A stretch of DNA of 64,000 nt, taken from Sciurus carolinensis (Eukaryota; Chordata; Mammalia; Rodentia; Sciuridae). The notes under the pieces were generated by a model. It saw only the letters and a program-made list of their open reading frames with translations. It was not told where the DNA came from and made no database searches. Where the stretch lies: the NCBI RefSeq assembly GCF_902686445.1, contig NC_062214.1:58315177-58379176 (forward strand), in the 5' to 3' direction. Every line of letters starts with the position of its first letter. Position 1 is the first letter of the stretch. Shown here piece after piece: positions 1 through 12,200 of this stretch. The translations under genes and the position numbers were made by a program.

Positions 1-719
1 AACTTCAGTGGCTGCCCTGGGGGAAAAGAAAGAAAAGAAAAGCGAAAAGTCAATGTTCAGTGGTTTCTTTTTGTCAGCCCATGGATCCCAGATAGCCAGA
101 GTGTTCATTGCTGCCACCTAACGGGCCCATTATTAACCAGGCAGCAGGTATTCGACTGATTGCACCGCTGACCATTAAAGAGGCATAAGTGTAGAAATTG
201 CACAGAGTGAAGTCTCCATCTTGCAAATGGGTCTCAGAGGTCTCTACTGCTGAAAATCTCTTCCTCTCCCCCTCTTGTCTGCCACCTTCCACCGACTTCC
301 CAGCACAGCATGCCTTGTTTGGGTTTTTTGTTTTGTTTTGTTTTTTGTTGCTCATACCAGCCAGAGTTCCTGTCAGTTTCCTGATTTGTACCTAGAAATA
401 TGTGGGGACTCTGGAGGATAGGTTGGGAGAGAGCGGGCTAGGAGGCTTAGTGAATGCAGCAGTGCAGTCACACTTCTCGAAACACTCATATCCCTGGGGA
501 CACACAAGAAGGCATCTACACATTGGAAGGAGAAGCTGTTTCCTTACGATGCAAAATGGTTATGTGGGAGATTTTCCTCTAAATGCATTGCTTTCCTCCA
601 TGGAGGAATCACAATCTTTGTAGTGAAAAGAGGCAAAAGGGAGTGAAATACCTTTTGGCCCACATCTTGGTGATCCTTCAATTTGTCCCTAAGTCTGGGA
701 AGGACACACAAAGACCTAC
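1..719. other. unique sequence, no feature recognised
   Basis: No repeat family or coding exon could be recognised. There is an A/G-rich patch near 20-50. Open frames here are short and lack splice or codon support. Confidence 0.5.
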
Positions 720-1127
720 TGCTATGGTGTGAAATTATCCCTGGAAAGTTCAAGTGTTGGAAACCTGATTCCCAAATTCATATGTTAATCGTATTTTGAA
801 GAGGTTCTTTGGGAGGTAATTAAGATTAGATGAGGTCATGAGGGATGGGACCCCCAGGATGGCATTAGTGTCTTTACAAGAAGAGAAAGAGAGACCTGAG
901 CTGGCACACCTACAGCAGCTTGCCATGGGATACCCTCCACCATGTTATGATGCAGTGAGAAGGCCTTTACCTGATGCTGGAGAGAAGCAGGGGCCATGCT
1001 CTTAGACTTTCTAGCCTCCAGAATCACGAACCAACGTAAGTATAAAATATAAAGTAGAAAGTTCTATACTTTATAACTTACTCAGTCTCAGTTATTTTGT
1101 AGTAGCAACAGAAAATAGACTAAAACA
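720..1127 (+). repeat. solo MaLR-type LTR (MLT1/MST-like) with 5-bp target duplication
   Basis: A 408-bp element starting TG (720) and ending CA (1127). The direct repeat CCTAC is present immediately outside both ends (715-719 and 1128-1132), the size expected for ERVL-MaLR integration. Internal landmarks fit MaLR LTRs: a block around 750-850 matching the 'gaggtaattaagattagatgaggtcatgag' type consensus region, and the terminal run ending in ACTAAAACA. No internal retroviral sequence follows, so this is a solo LTR. It has no coding capacity. Confidence 0.75.
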
Positions 1128-2242
1128 CCTACCCAGAGGGCAGAGAAAACTTCACTCACTTTGAGGGCGATATAGTATGATTTTAGGAAGGAGAATTCTG
1201 TTTGCTGTATGGCCCTAGTAATTTATCTTTAAGGACTATTAGATAATGCTCTATTCCCACCTCCAAGGATTGGGAAAACAAAACAAGGGAACTAGATTGC
1301 CTTTCCACATTTACACAGACATGTGAGGAGAGTTGGAACCCCAAATCCAGGAATCCCATGCCCACCTTTGCTTCCTCCCCTCTTGCTATTCTCCACAATC
1401 TCTCCATGCTCCTTCTCTCACCTCTGTCTAGCCAATGAAAGACAGTTCTTTTTGCAATACGTTATCTAATATTCAACAACAGAGCCAGCAGTAAAAAGAA
1501 AATGAATAAATAAAATAAAAAATAGAAATTCAGTACATGAGACACCACTGCTTCCTATAACCTACAAAAGAGTCCTGTAACAGCAAAGACCTCTAACACA
1601 CAGGCCCCAGTGCAAACCCACAGCAGGCAACAGCTCAGCTGAGTGAGACCAACACAGGGCAACCACAAAAAAGGTAAGGTCAGTTCCCATTGAGGGATCG
1701 CTTCATTTATTGTCTGTAACCAAGTTTTCCTCTGATCAACTTTTGCTCTTGCATCCCCACTCCTACAACCCCATAGAGATATGGCAATAAGAAATTGTTC
1801 CATTGAGCTGCAAACCTAAAATAGTGTGAAAAATTCAGGTGCTGCAGTACATAGGGCCTAACTTGAGCTGGGGCAAAAAGAAAAGTAGTATTTTGGGAAA
1901 GAGGAGAGCAGCCAAATTAATTTCACCCAAAAGGGTTGGCAGAGAAGAATGAAAGTATGAAAACAGTAAAGGAATGAGGATATTCCAAGCAAGGCACCTA
2001 GCCCAGCCTGGGATCACTGGCTGGGTCTATAAGGTTAGTAACCTGACAGTTCTGGTTTGCATAGCACTTGCATCTTGGAGAGTTCACAGATGAGGTGATG
2101 ATCCACAAGACAATAGGCTCATGAGGGACAGACATGTGGGGGAGGGGTAGGCAGCAGGCAATTAGGAGGATGGGAAGTGATAAGGGCTCAAACCTAGAGA
2201 GAGGCAGGAAAGAGAAGGGATGGGTTCAAGGGAGGTTTAGAG
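1128..2242. other. unassigned sequence
   Basis: No recognisable repeat or gene. A/T-rich patches occur near 1490-1530. Short open frames on both strands are unsupported. Confidence 0.4.
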
Positions 2243-2354
2243 CCTCCATACTCAAGGTATGGATCTCTAACCAGCAGCCTCACATTTCCTGAGATCCAGA
2301 TATAAATGCAAAATCTCAAGCCCCCTTCCTGACCTGCTGACTCAGAATCCTTAC
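2243..2354 (-). mobile_element. MER5A-like hAT DNA transposon fragment
   Basis: The segment follows the antisense MER5A consensus: an accession-type block of 'aaccagcagc...aaatgcaaaatctc' followed by a CTGACTCAGAATCC-like block. It is cut at 2355 by the adjoining LTR. Non-autonomous and non-coding. Confidence 0.55.
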
Positions 2355-2772
2355 TGTTTTAGTTATCTTTTTCTTCACTGTGACCAAAAGACATGACAAT
2401 AATAGAGGAGGAGAAGTTTCTTTGGGGCTCACAGTTGCAGAGGTCTCAGTTCATAGATGACTAACTCCATAGCTCTGGGTCCAAGATAAGGCAGAATGTC
2501 AAAGGGTTTGGCAGAGGAAAGCAATCAGGGCATGGCAACAGGAAGAAGAGATAGCTGCACTCACCAGAGACAAAATTTCAACCCCAAAGGCACACCCGCA
2601 GAGACCCACCTCCTCTAACCATACCTGCTTATAGTTACCACCCAGTTAAGCCATATTAGTGGATTAATCACTGATTAGGTTAAGGCTCTCATAATCCAAT
2701 CACTTCACCTCTACACTTTCTTGTGCTGTGTCACACACAAGCTTTTGGGGGCACTTTGTGTAAACCATAACA
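2355..2772 (-). repeat. solo MaLR-type LTR, minus strand
   Basis: Read on the minus strand it begins TGTTATGGTTTA and ends ACTAAAACA, the termini of MaLR LTRs. It shares the same internal order of blocks as the LTR at 35751-36194: CTCATAATCCAATCACTTCACCTC, TTACCACCCAGTTAA and an inverted 'gctctgggtccaag' block. No internal region is attached. The flanking pentamers (CTTAC and CTCTC) are only partly alike, so the target duplication has decayed or the ends are slightly off. Confidence 0.7.
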
Positions 2773-2799
2773 CTCTCACAGATCATCCCTATGCACTTG

Positions 2800-3099
2800 T
2801 AAAAATTAAGAATTGAGAATAATTGGTTTAGAGGATTGTGTCAATGTGTCTTTGGTACTTTTTCATTATTGAAAAGAATTTTCAAGGTAACTCCCGATTT
2901 TAACTCTCCAGAGAAAGTACCAAATAACATGTTAATATAACAGTGACTTCATATGACATGGTCAGTATGACATTAGTCAAAAATTGAGGCCAATTCCTGA
3001 AAGATCAGAAAATATTTGTTTCTTTACAGCTCATAATTGGGGTATCAATGTTTAAAGTAGCAAAGGACATAGTTTAGGATAATGATGGATATAAGATTT
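2800..3099. other. unassigned AT-rich sequence
   Basis: No feature recognised. Confidence 0.4.
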
Positions 3100-3700
3100 G
3101 GGGTCAAAATCTAGTATTCTAAAGAGTTCAGATTCAATTCTGTCAATAATAAGACATCACTTTTTTTAATCAAAATGATATGATGTCAAAGATGGAAAAG
3201 TGAGAGGAGGGTTACTAGTAAAGAACTAACAAGACTTGATAAAAGGTCAGTTATGAAGGGCAACAAAAGGGAAGAGTCAGTGATGGTCTGAGATATTTAG
3301 ACTTATGTCAATGGGAGAATAAGAAAACTACTAACAGACCCAGGAATGAAGCTGTGATGTTTAGAGAAAATAATTTTACTTGGGACATTCCAAATTCAAG
3401 ATGATGATCACCAACCACATGAAAGTCATATGGAAATGCAAAATGCCACTGGACTCTTAGGAACTTCGAGAGGGCACCCAGACTTGGGAATAGATACTTG
3501 TGAATTCCTACAGTGGCAACAATAGTTGTAGCCAAGGAAGTAGGTGATACCTGTGGGAAAATTCAATGGAAAGCAGAATAGAGGGCTGACCCAGGAAAGC
3601 ATCAGCACCAGGGGTCAGGAAATCTGCAGTTCAGAAAGGAGGAGGAAACTGGCTGTGTTCAGTTTTGGAAATGACAAATCAATAGGTTGTCTAGGCCCAG
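3100..3700 (-). mobile_element. possible LINE-2 (L2) remnant
   Basis: Parts of this stretch, notably 3380-3470, weakly follow the antisense L2 reverse transcriptase consensus. It is strongly diverged, and short open frames across it are not genes. Confidence 0.35.
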
Positions 3701-3969
3701 GGTTTTTAAAAGTGAAAATTGTGACCCAATCATGGGTTGTAAAATCAATTTCGTAGACATGACTAGATCCTATAATAAAATTAAATAAATTGGAATGGAA
3801 TCAAATATATTACAGTCATCCCATGTTGCAAAGTTTAATTGTGATCTGAGGAACTTTAATGTCATTACACATACATGCATATGTTTGCTTACTTGAGAAT
3901 GTAAAGAAATTTTTAAACATATTGTTTAGAATGTAGTATCCATATAAGATTTGAGTAAGAACAAGTGTC

Positions 3970-4655
3970 TGTTTAATTTGAATTGTCAACTTGATTGGAT
4001 TAAGAAATGCAGTCTGTAAGAAATTAAAAGATAAAAAAGAAGAAACTTTAACACATGGGGACTTACAAGGGGGATGATTTTCTATCAGAATTATAACTAA
4101 TATAGAGAATGATTTTCTTGATTGATTTTTAAAATAAATTATAGGATTTAAAGACCTGGAGAAAAAAAAGCAACTTCTGGGTGTGTCTATGAGGGCATGT
4201 CTAGGAATGATTGGAATGTGGGATAGTGAACTGAAGTGAAGACTCTCCCTAAGCATGGGTATCACTGCCCAATAGGATGCAATAAATGTTGGAAGAATAA
4301 GGAGGCAGATGCAGATGCAGGCTCAGCTCTTCTTGAATGGGTTCTTCATTGCTACTTCGACCATCTGAGGATAATGAATTCTTGCTTCTTCACTGTTCCA
4401 AAGCAGACTCTGTCAGTGATTCTCCAGGTAGTTTCCAGAAGCCTGGGTCTCAGACTAACAGGGTAGCACTATTGATCTTTCTTGTTCTGGGGTTTCTGAA
4501 TCTTGGACTGTGCAGTTGCTGGTTCTTCCAGCTCTCTAGCCGCAGATGGCCATTGTGGACTATCCAGCTTCTGGTCAAGTAAGCCAATCTAATAAATCCC
4601 CTTTTTATAATCATACTTCCTGTTGATTCTATTCCTCTAGAGAACCCTGACTAAT
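3970..4655 (+). repeat. old ERVL-type LTR (MLT2-like)
   Basis: It opens with a GTCAACTTGATTGG block, has GGGTGTGTCTATGAGGG in the middle, and closes with AGAGAACCCTGACTAATAC. These three landmarks in this order belong to an ancient mammalian LTR group. A TAATAAATCCC block upstream of the end looks like the LTR polyadenylation region. The family name is from memory and uncertain. It is a solo LTR with no internal genes. Confidence 0.5.
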
Positions 4656-5504
4656 ACATTTTGTGAATGTGTCCAAGAGGCTCTTTGTTTTTGGTGAACT
4701 CAGTGAATAAGAGTCTGTAGTGCTGGTCCCCCATCTGAGCATTCTGTCTGCTGCTCTCCTTCTCCTCCAGTTTAGCACCAAGAAAGAATAAAGCCCATCA
4801 GAAGTCAGGCAACTGCTTTATAAACAAATGGTCAGATCTACAAGGGGCAAAATTTAAGATGATAAAGTTTAAATGAACAAGAAAATATTCAGTAACTTCT
4901 ACTCCAAGAGACCAAGTCCACTGTGTTGAGCAAATGACTTCAAGTCCCAAACTGTAGTGCCTTTGGGGTGCTATACTCTCTCTTGCCAGATGGACATCTG
5001 GCACCGATAGTTTGTGTAGGTCCACTGACTTTAGAGGGGAGTACAGGGAGGGCACTATATTCTTAAAATTTAAGTCAATTCTATCTTCCCACATTGTTTG
5101 TACTTCCTAGAGGGCTGAAAAGCAGCAGTATGTTCTCCATCCAATTTTCCCGGTTTCTATCAATGAATGGACCATTTTAGAAATGGTTACAGAACACCTT
5201 GCCCCCAAAGAACTATTACAACAGCCAAAGGCAAAGTGGAACAACCTCCATTCTACCCATTTTCACAACTCAGGACAACCCAGTCAAGATTCTAGATGTC
5301 AAAGATGACTTAGGCCCTTCTCCTCAGAAAAACCCATGTTTAGACCATTAGCAAATTCCTAAATGCTCTCTTGTCAAGAATTTACAAAAATAAAAAAAGG
5401 AGTCACAGAGTTAAAACAATTCAATTTACTTCTTCAATTTGAAGCACATTTCAAGAGCCATTACAAGAGAGTCTTTAATGATTATCACCAACATTTTGGG
5501 AATG
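4656..5504. other. unassigned sequence
   Basis: No repeat recognised. A 98-codon minus-strand frame (4798-5094) has no splice signals or known domain and is probably chance. Confidence 0.4.
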
Positions 5505-5536
5505 CCTATAAATGTCAAGCACTGTGCTAAGTGTCA

Positions 5537-5610
<74 letters not shown>

Positions 5611-5860
5611 TGTATATGTATATATATATATGTATGTATATATACATATGTATGTATATATATACAATATATACCATTATTTGATCTTCACAGAAATGGT
5701 AGAGGATGAAATTATTAGTTCTGTTTTACAAATGGCTACAAACAAACTTCACAGAAGAAAAATAACCCAACCAAAGTCCAATATGTTATCAAGAGGCATG
5801 TTAAGATGCAAGTCCACTTCTGCCTAACTCTAACTCTAATGCTCTGAATTTTTCTCTACT
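5505..5860 (-). mobile_element. MIR SINE (antisense) interrupted by a microsatellite
   Basis: The left part contains AGCACTGTGCTAAGTGTCATTCAT and the right part continues with TTTGATCTTCACAGAAATGG and TTACAAATGGCTACAAAC. These are consecutive blocks of the antisense MIR core. Between them the expected short 'acatatatta' stretch has expanded into the TA/CA array. Confidence 0.6.
5540..5673. repeat. compound (TA)n/(CA)n microsatellite
   Basis: About 40 bp of TA, then about 28 bp of CA, then mixed TATG/TATA repeats. The three overlapping Tyr/Ile/His-rich open frames across it are translation of the repeat. Confidence 0.95.
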
Positions 5861-6551
5861 TTTAACATAATGCTAGAAGACAAATAAATATCTCTCAGTG
5901 CAATTTCTTTATTTTTCATATAAGGATGGGTCCAGTTCAAGGATAGGTAGCTAGTACAAGGTCAGAGGACCTCACAGGGCCAGTGAAGCAAACTTGTCCC
6001 TTTGAGTTCACTGTCTGACTATGAGTTCCATATGGCAATTGGGCATAACTTCTGGGGATTTAGACATTTACTGGTGATCATGGAGATAAGGATGGAGGAC
6101 TCTATTAGAACCAAGTCACAGAAATATTTGAATGGCAGGGCTGAGTTGCTGAAGTAGGAAGAAAAGGGTCTGAATTGGAAGCTTGGGGCAGTCTCTTTTA
6201 TTCTTTTGGATTCCAGATTTACTTGATCTCTCTGAATCTGATAGTTCCATTATTTGTAAAGTGGACATAATAAGGTTCAACTGGTTGGGTGGTGCAAAGA
6301 GTGAGATAGAGCCAAAATTAAATTATATTAAAAGCTTACCATATTCCCTAAAATGCAACATCAACTCTAACAGCATCACTGGATCATGGAGAGTAGAGTA
6401 AGTGGGGAGTAAGGAAGCAAGTGACCTATGAGTTGTCATCTGCCAGTCAGGAGATGTCCCTAGGGAAAATGTATTTCTATCCCTGTATCCATTGGAGAAA
6501 CAAAATTTCCAGACAGTCTTTTAAGTCAAATATCCTATAACTCAGTTAGCC
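5861..6551. other. unassigned sequence
   Basis: Nothing recognised. Confidence 0.4.
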
Positions 6552-7010
6552 TGTATTAGTTATCTACTGCTGTGTAATAAGTTACCATAAACTTAGCACT
6601 TAAAATGACACCCATTTATTACCTCATAGCTATGTGTGGCAGGACTAGTATGACTTAGGTAGGTCCTCTGCTCAAGGGTCTCACAAGGCCAGTCTTCATC
6701 TGAAGGCTCAGCTTCCAAGATCTGCTTCTTGACCCAAACAGGCTCTCAGTCAAATGCATTTCCTCACAGGAGTAGGACTCAGGACTCTGGTTTCTAGTTG
6801 CTCATCAGTAAAAACAACTCTCAGATCCTATATGCAACCTGCAGTTCCTAGAAGCTACCTACTATTCCTTGCTTATATGGGCTTCCCCAACATGACTGCT
6901 TATTACGTCAACAAGGAGTGTCTCTATGCAACTATGTATGTAAGATGAGTATCACAGAACAGAACATAAACACAAGGTGACATGCCCTCACCTTCATTAT
7001 TTTCTATTGT
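6552..7010 (-). repeat. MaLR/MLT1-like LTR, minus strand
   Basis: It starts TGTATTAGTTATCTACTGCTG and continues with a TTATTACCTCATAGC-type block, the antisense start of MLT1-class LTRs. The right boundary is uncertain and the copy is well diverged. Non-coding. Confidence 0.5.
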
Positions 7011-7539
7011 TTAGAAAACTCAAAGTTTCATAACTAAAGGCTTAAACACATGGTGAACCACCTTATAGTCAGTCAACCACCAAAATTTCTTGCAATCTTT
7101 AAAATTCAGACAGCAGGATCCTAACATTCTTCTCACCAAAGCATTCTGTTCCCCAAAGTGGGGCAACTACTTTCCCAGAGGCTGAGCATGTGTCAGTCAA
7201 CCTTCCTTGTCCACTTTACCTCAATATCACTGTTCACACAAACACCCGCAATTAACTTCCAGAGAGTTCTTAGGTTGTCCATTCTGTTTGATTGCTGTTG
7301 TCACCACCCTAGCTCAAGTATGTCAGGATCTGATCTTCACTGAAAAATGTGGTTTCTAGAGTTATTGGTCCTTGGTTGAAATTTTAATATTAATTTCCAG
7401 TAAAATATATGCATATTAGCTACAGAATCATTTTAGGCATATTATAAAACACAATGAGAAATACAATAAATTAACCACCCAAATATCTCTCATCTAACTA
7501 TTGCTATAGCCTCAGAACTAAACCATCCACATCCACCCT

Positions 7540-8080
7540 AGGTCCCCTTCAAACTGTACTTTGGGCTGCAATAGAGTGATTGTCTCAAGAGGAACATCTG
7601 ACAAGGGTATCCTCACATTGTTACCTTGCTCCTGGATAAAAATTCAAGTGTGAAACAGGGACTAAGATGTTCTAACAATAGGCAACTGCTCTGCCACCCT
7701 CTCCAAGCTCATCTCACACCACTCTCTCTTGCCTTCTATACTTCTGTCCCTCTGACCTTTGGAAAAGCCCTGGAAAATGCTCCTTTCACTTGTCCTTGAT
7801 CCTTGCTAATGCTGGGGCCTTGACTGCTCTGCATCTTCTCCTCCTCCTTTACCTGTAGCTCATACTTCACCCTGTAAGTGTGTATCTTTTTTATTTCCCC
7901 TCTCCTCATTGCACAATTCAGTTTGTAATTACTCACTCCATTTGTGATAATTTTATGAATGTTTATTTCCTCTTCCAGTCTACAAGCTATGGAAAACAGG
8001 AAACACTTTGTTTCTCATTATTCTATCCCAACCACTTAATGGTGTTTAAACACAGAACATCACCAAATATTTGCTGAAAC
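7540..8080 (+). mobile_element. LINE-2 3' region
   Basis: The order of blocks fits the L2 3' end: pyrimidine-rich CTCATCTCACACCACTCTCT, then a 'ccctctgacctttggaaaa' block, then a block ending in CAAATATTTGCTGAA, the usual L2 terminus. Old, with no usable frame. Confidence 0.55.
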
Positions 8081-8129
8081 TTTTCAAAGACTAGAAGCTT
8101 GTCTAAGAGCTTTATGTGTGCTATTCATT

Positions 8130-8700
8130 CATCTGAGGAATGTTTATTGAGCACCAAGTATACACCAGAATGAGTCAACAGAAAAAACATTCCTGCCAAG
8201 AGTTTATATTCCCTGGTGTTAAGATGAAAGAATAATTAATAGACAATAGTATTTTTGAAAAGTACATTAAATTAGCATTCTAAAATGTGATAAATGCTAC
8301 AGAAGAAAGAAATCCTAGCCGTGCAAGGATGGGTTGCAAGTTCTGAATGCTTTGTTGGGGTAGGCTTCTTTGAAAAGGCAATCTGGAGAGAAATGTGAAG
8401 AAAAGAAGGAAGTTGTCATGCAAACATCAGGAGGAAGTATATGTTGAACTGAGAGGACAGCCAGTGCAGACCATGATGACGACAGACTTACCTATTCAAG
8501 GAATCATCATCTGAACAGGGTTAAAGAAGCTGAGAAGATGAGAGGACAGGAATGGAAACTGAGGTGAGACGTAATAGGTGCCATTCATATAGTCTGGTAA
8601 GAACTGTAAGGAATTTACCTTCACTTTGAGCAAAAGATTCACTACAGGATTTTGAGAAGTTAACTAATATGTTTGAAGAAGATTTTTCTGGCTATAATAC
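8130..8700 (-). mobile_element. LINE-2 3' region, minus strand
   Basis: On the plus strand it begins with a TTTATTGAGCACCAAGTATA block, the reversed L2 terminus. It passes through GTGATAAATGCTACAGAAGAAA and ends near ATTTTTCTGGCTATAATAC, which correspond to successive parts of the reversed L2 consensus. Confidence 0.55.
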
Positions 8701-8784
8701 TTCTAAAATAAAATAAAATAATCTAGGAAGGTAAGACTGGAACCAGATGCCAGGAGAAGTAGAGCAGAGTAAACATGGGGTATA

Positions 8785-9470
8785 TACAAAGGATTATACA
8801 CAATGATCAAGTAGAATTTAGCCCAGGAATGCAGGGTTGGTTTGATGTCTGAAAATAAACCAAAGTAATAATCCTCCATAATAATCAAATACAAAAATAT
8901 AATCATCTCAATAGATACAGAAAAAGCATTTGATAAAATCCATCATGCTTTCATTAAAAAATCATTTGTCAAGTTGGAATAAAAGAAATCTTCCTTAACC
9001 TGATAAAAGAAGCTATTAAAAACTCACAGTTAACATGATACTTAATAAGAATGACTGAATGTTTTTCCCCGAAGATCAGGATCAAGATAAAGATACCCGT
9101 TCCACCACCTCTGTTCAACATTGTATTGACCATTCTAGCCAGCACATTTAAGAATAAATAAATGACATGCAAATCAGAAAAGAAGTAAAACTATCTCTCT
9201 ATACCATGTTCTTAGATATAGAAAATCTTAATCCATTAAAAACTATTAGAAGAAATAAAATTTGCAATATAGAAAGACAAAAGATCAATACACGAAAATT
9301 CAATATAGTAGCAATGATTAGTTCAAAATGCATTTTTTAAAAACTCCCATTTTTCATAGTAGCAAATAAAAATGTAGTTCTTGGTAATGAAAAAATTCAA
9401 AGCATTTACACTGAAAACTAGAAAACATTTATTGGGAAAAAAGTAAAGATTTAAATAAATAAAAATCACA
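8785..9470 (+). mobile_element. LINE-1 ORF2 fragment (reverse transcriptase region)
   Basis: Contains ATGATCAAGTAGAATTTAGCC, AATGCAGGGTTGGTTTGATG and ATAGATACAGAAAAAGCATTTG in the order found in L1 ORF2 upstream of the RT catalytic site. Multiple frameshifts leave no frame over 70 codons. It lacks the 3' end. Confidence 0.75.
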
Positions 9471-9679
9471 GAAAGGTGATCTGTCACCTGACTACTGCAG
9501 TAGCCCCAGCATTGACACATCCGTGTACACACTATGCCCCTTTGAGACTGTTCTTAAGGGTACAAGTAGAGTGATCTTCTCAAGAACATGGATATATCTC
9601 GAACTTTGAACTAATGGGATTTAATGACAGGTTTCTGTGAGAAATAATACTAGTGTGGTCACTTCTCATGTTAACAATT

Positions 9680-9790
9680 ATTTTACTGACAAACAGACTA
9701 AGAAAGGTAAGTTAATCTGCTTGAAGTAGCCACATCATCTAGCAGCAAAGATGGAACTTGGTCTCATATCTGTTTGGCCCCACACCCTCC
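9680..9790 (-). mobile_element. MIR SINE fragment (antisense)
   Basis: ACAGACTAAGAAAGGTAAGTTAA followed by a 'ccacatcatctagcagc' block and TTGGTCTCATATC resembles the reversed MIR core. Short and diverged. Confidence 0.4.
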
Positions 9791-10770
9791 AGTGCCACTG
9801 AACACTGGGGCCAGTGAGCTTCCTCAAGGAGTTTTCAGGAAGAAAGAAGGAGGTGGCCCTGTAATTCAACCCTATAGCCATGTTACAGTTGGCAGTGGGA
9901 GGCAGAGGTGTTGGAACTGAGTGTAATGAAAAGGAATTAGCTAAATAAGTAACAGGTGGATATAGCAGGAGAACTTTTCCTGGGACTGAACCTGTCACCC
10001 AGGATACCATCTGGTACAGCTCCAGCTTCTGCCTGGCTTGAGACGGACTAGCAGGATGCATAAAATTACATGCATGTGCAAACACACATGCACACACACA
10101 CATACACACACACACACACATGCACACACACCCACACTCACACGACTGGGTGACCCAGGAAAATGGATAACATGTGGAACTTGCAGATCACCATTTTCAG
10201 GGAGCAGCAAACAGAAATGGAAACTGAGACGGCTCCAGCACGGTGATAGGAAAGAAAAACCATGAACATATGGTACAAAGGTTGAGCCGAATCCTGTGCC
10301 CAGCATGGAACTTGTCCATTTCTCTCTGGAAAGAAAAAGAAACATACACACCCGACTCTATCCAGATGCTGTCAAAGGCAGCTTGTGAGAGCCATCATTA
10401 ATCATGGGAAATTGCTGTAAGAGAAGCTGAAATTCAGACCTCAGGCTGGTTTGGTTAGTAACACTCAGCAGGGACAGAGACAGAGGATGGCTCCTGCTTG
10501 AATTATACAAGCCCGCCATAAAGACTGGGGACCCCACCCTGCCTGGCTTGGCATATGCAGCAACTGTGCAAAGGGGAATGGTTTTGCATTGCTTCCAAAT
10601 CCATGGGCAACACCATCAGAACAAGGATTCAACCAAAAGGTTTTGAGAATCCCCGGCACCAAGAAGGGAAAAACTAATGTCTGGGAAGAAAACAGCAGAT
10701 TGGAATTGCAATAAGCTCTCACAAACAGAAGAGTCTTTCTACTTAGGGGTATAACTCTCAAATTAGCACT
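9791..10770. other. unassigned sequence with a CA microsatellite
   Basis: Apart from the CA array at 10079-10143, no repeat or gene is recognised. The 130- and 118-codon minus frames here run through the CA array and are Cys/Val repeat translation, not genes. Confidence 0.4.
10079..10143. repeat. (CA)n microsatellite
   Basis: Imperfect CACA array with TG interruptions. Confidence 0.9.
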
Positions 10771-10771
10771 A

Positions 10772-10850
10772 AACCAGGCATGGTGGCACATGCTTGTATT
10801 CCCAGTGACTGGAGAGGCTGAGGCAGGAGGATCAAATCAGCACTTGAGGT
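10772..10850 (+). mobile_element. B1/Alu-like half of a MEN-type SINE
   Basis: CCAGGCATGGTGGCACATGC, then GAGAGGCTGAGGCAGGAGGATC: the 7SL-derived start with the A-box/B-box region. It is truncated before the ID-like half. Confidence 0.8.
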
Positions 10851-11374
10851 ATGTTTTACCCCAAACTTCCTTAAATTATTCATAAACTACAAGATGCATG
10901 GATGGGTGATTATAATCCTATACTATAAAAATATATGTATAAATGCAAAATGAATAAAATATATAATTAAACATATACATGCAAAATAAAATTTGCAGAA
11001 TGTTTGCTATGTGACTATAATAGAATAATTGCTACAACACCCATTTAGTTGAATTCTTATAAGTTAAATATATGTATGATGCTATCTACTCTTGAAATAT
11101 TTGGAAGCACAGAAGGAAAGATACCATATCCAATATCAATGCATAACTCAAAGCAGGCACCCAATGAACATTTTTCAACCCAATGAATAAATAAAAATGT
11201 ATCTGATTTTGCTCTATCTAAAGGGCAGAGCAAGGACAAGCCTCACTGTTATTTGGCCTATATGATTGAGGTACAACAGGGTCCCATACCTGGTACCAGG
11301 CTTAGCACCTCCCAGCACTAGTACAACCAGCACCTCAAAGTGTCATAATTCACACAAAGACAATTATCACGTGA
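10851..11374. other. unassigned AT-rich sequence
   Basis: No feature recognised. Confidence 0.4.
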
Positions 11375-11645
11375 CTCATTCCACTTATGTGAGCTTCCTA
11401 CAGTAGGCAAATGTATAGACACAGAAAGTAAATTAGAGACTACCAGGGCCAAGAGGGAGATGACTGGGGAGTTATTGCTTAATGGTTACAGAGCTTTGTT
11501 TGGGGTAATAAGGAAATTTGGAAACAAGTAGTGGTGATAGTTCTACAATAGTAAGGATGTAATTAATGTCACTGAACTTCACACATAAAATTATTAAAAT
11601 GGTCAATTTTATGTTATATATATTTTACCACAATAAATGATTACT
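11375..11645 (+). mobile_element. old LINE-1 3' end
   Basis: Contains ATTCCACTTATGTGAG, GAGACTACCAGGGCCAAG, ACATAAAATTATTAAAATGGTC and a TTTTACCACAATAAATGA terminus, in the order typical of L1MA/L1MB 3' ends. Confidence 0.75.
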
Positions 11646-11812
11646 AAAAGAACAGGTTGTCATTGAATCTGATGATGAGTCATCCCTCTTCAAAAAATAA
11701 ATGCATAGTCTCTGTGAAAGAAGGATAAAGGGTGTGGCAGACCTACAAAGTGCTCCTTCATTTAGCAGAACATGGAAGAACATCAAGAAAGTTCACCACT
11801 ACACACTGGGAC

Positions 11813-11990
11813 CAGTGATTCTCAAACTTGAGTGTGCATCAGAATCCCTGGAGGACTTTTTAAAAACAGTGATGGGGGCCTTCCTGTCCTCAGTTTCTGA
11901 CTCAGGAGGTGGAGTGGACCTGAGAAACATTACTTCTAACAACTTCTTTGATGGTGCTGCTGATCTAAGACTCACACTTATCAAACACTG
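11813..11990 (+). mobile_element. MER5A, nearly full-length hAT non-autonomous transposon
   Basis: Starts CAGTGATTCTCAAACTTGAG and ends in an inverted TCAAACACTG. Internal blocks CATCAGAATCCCTGGAGG and TTTCTGACTCAGGAGGT match the MER5A consensus. 178 bp, close to the usual size. The 96-codon frame crossing it is not a gene. Confidence 0.85.
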
Positions 11991-12200
11991 ACCCAGGCTA
12001 CAGGTGTCCCCTATATTTCCCCAAGGGATGTTGTCAGTAAGAAATAGAGGGGGAATCTGGAGCCATTTTTCTTCCAGGAAAGATGCTCAAGACCTGCAGC
12101 GATGCTTCTCAACAGTGCTCTGGTTGCTGGAACTTGAAGGAAAGATTTTTTAAAGTTCTCTTTCTTAACTAAAAATAAGAAGAGATGCTTGAGTTTGGGG

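Noticed and set aside
5439..5827. Three overlapping frames of 65-98 codons rich in Tyr, Ile and His
   Set aside because: They are translations of the TA/CA microsatellite.
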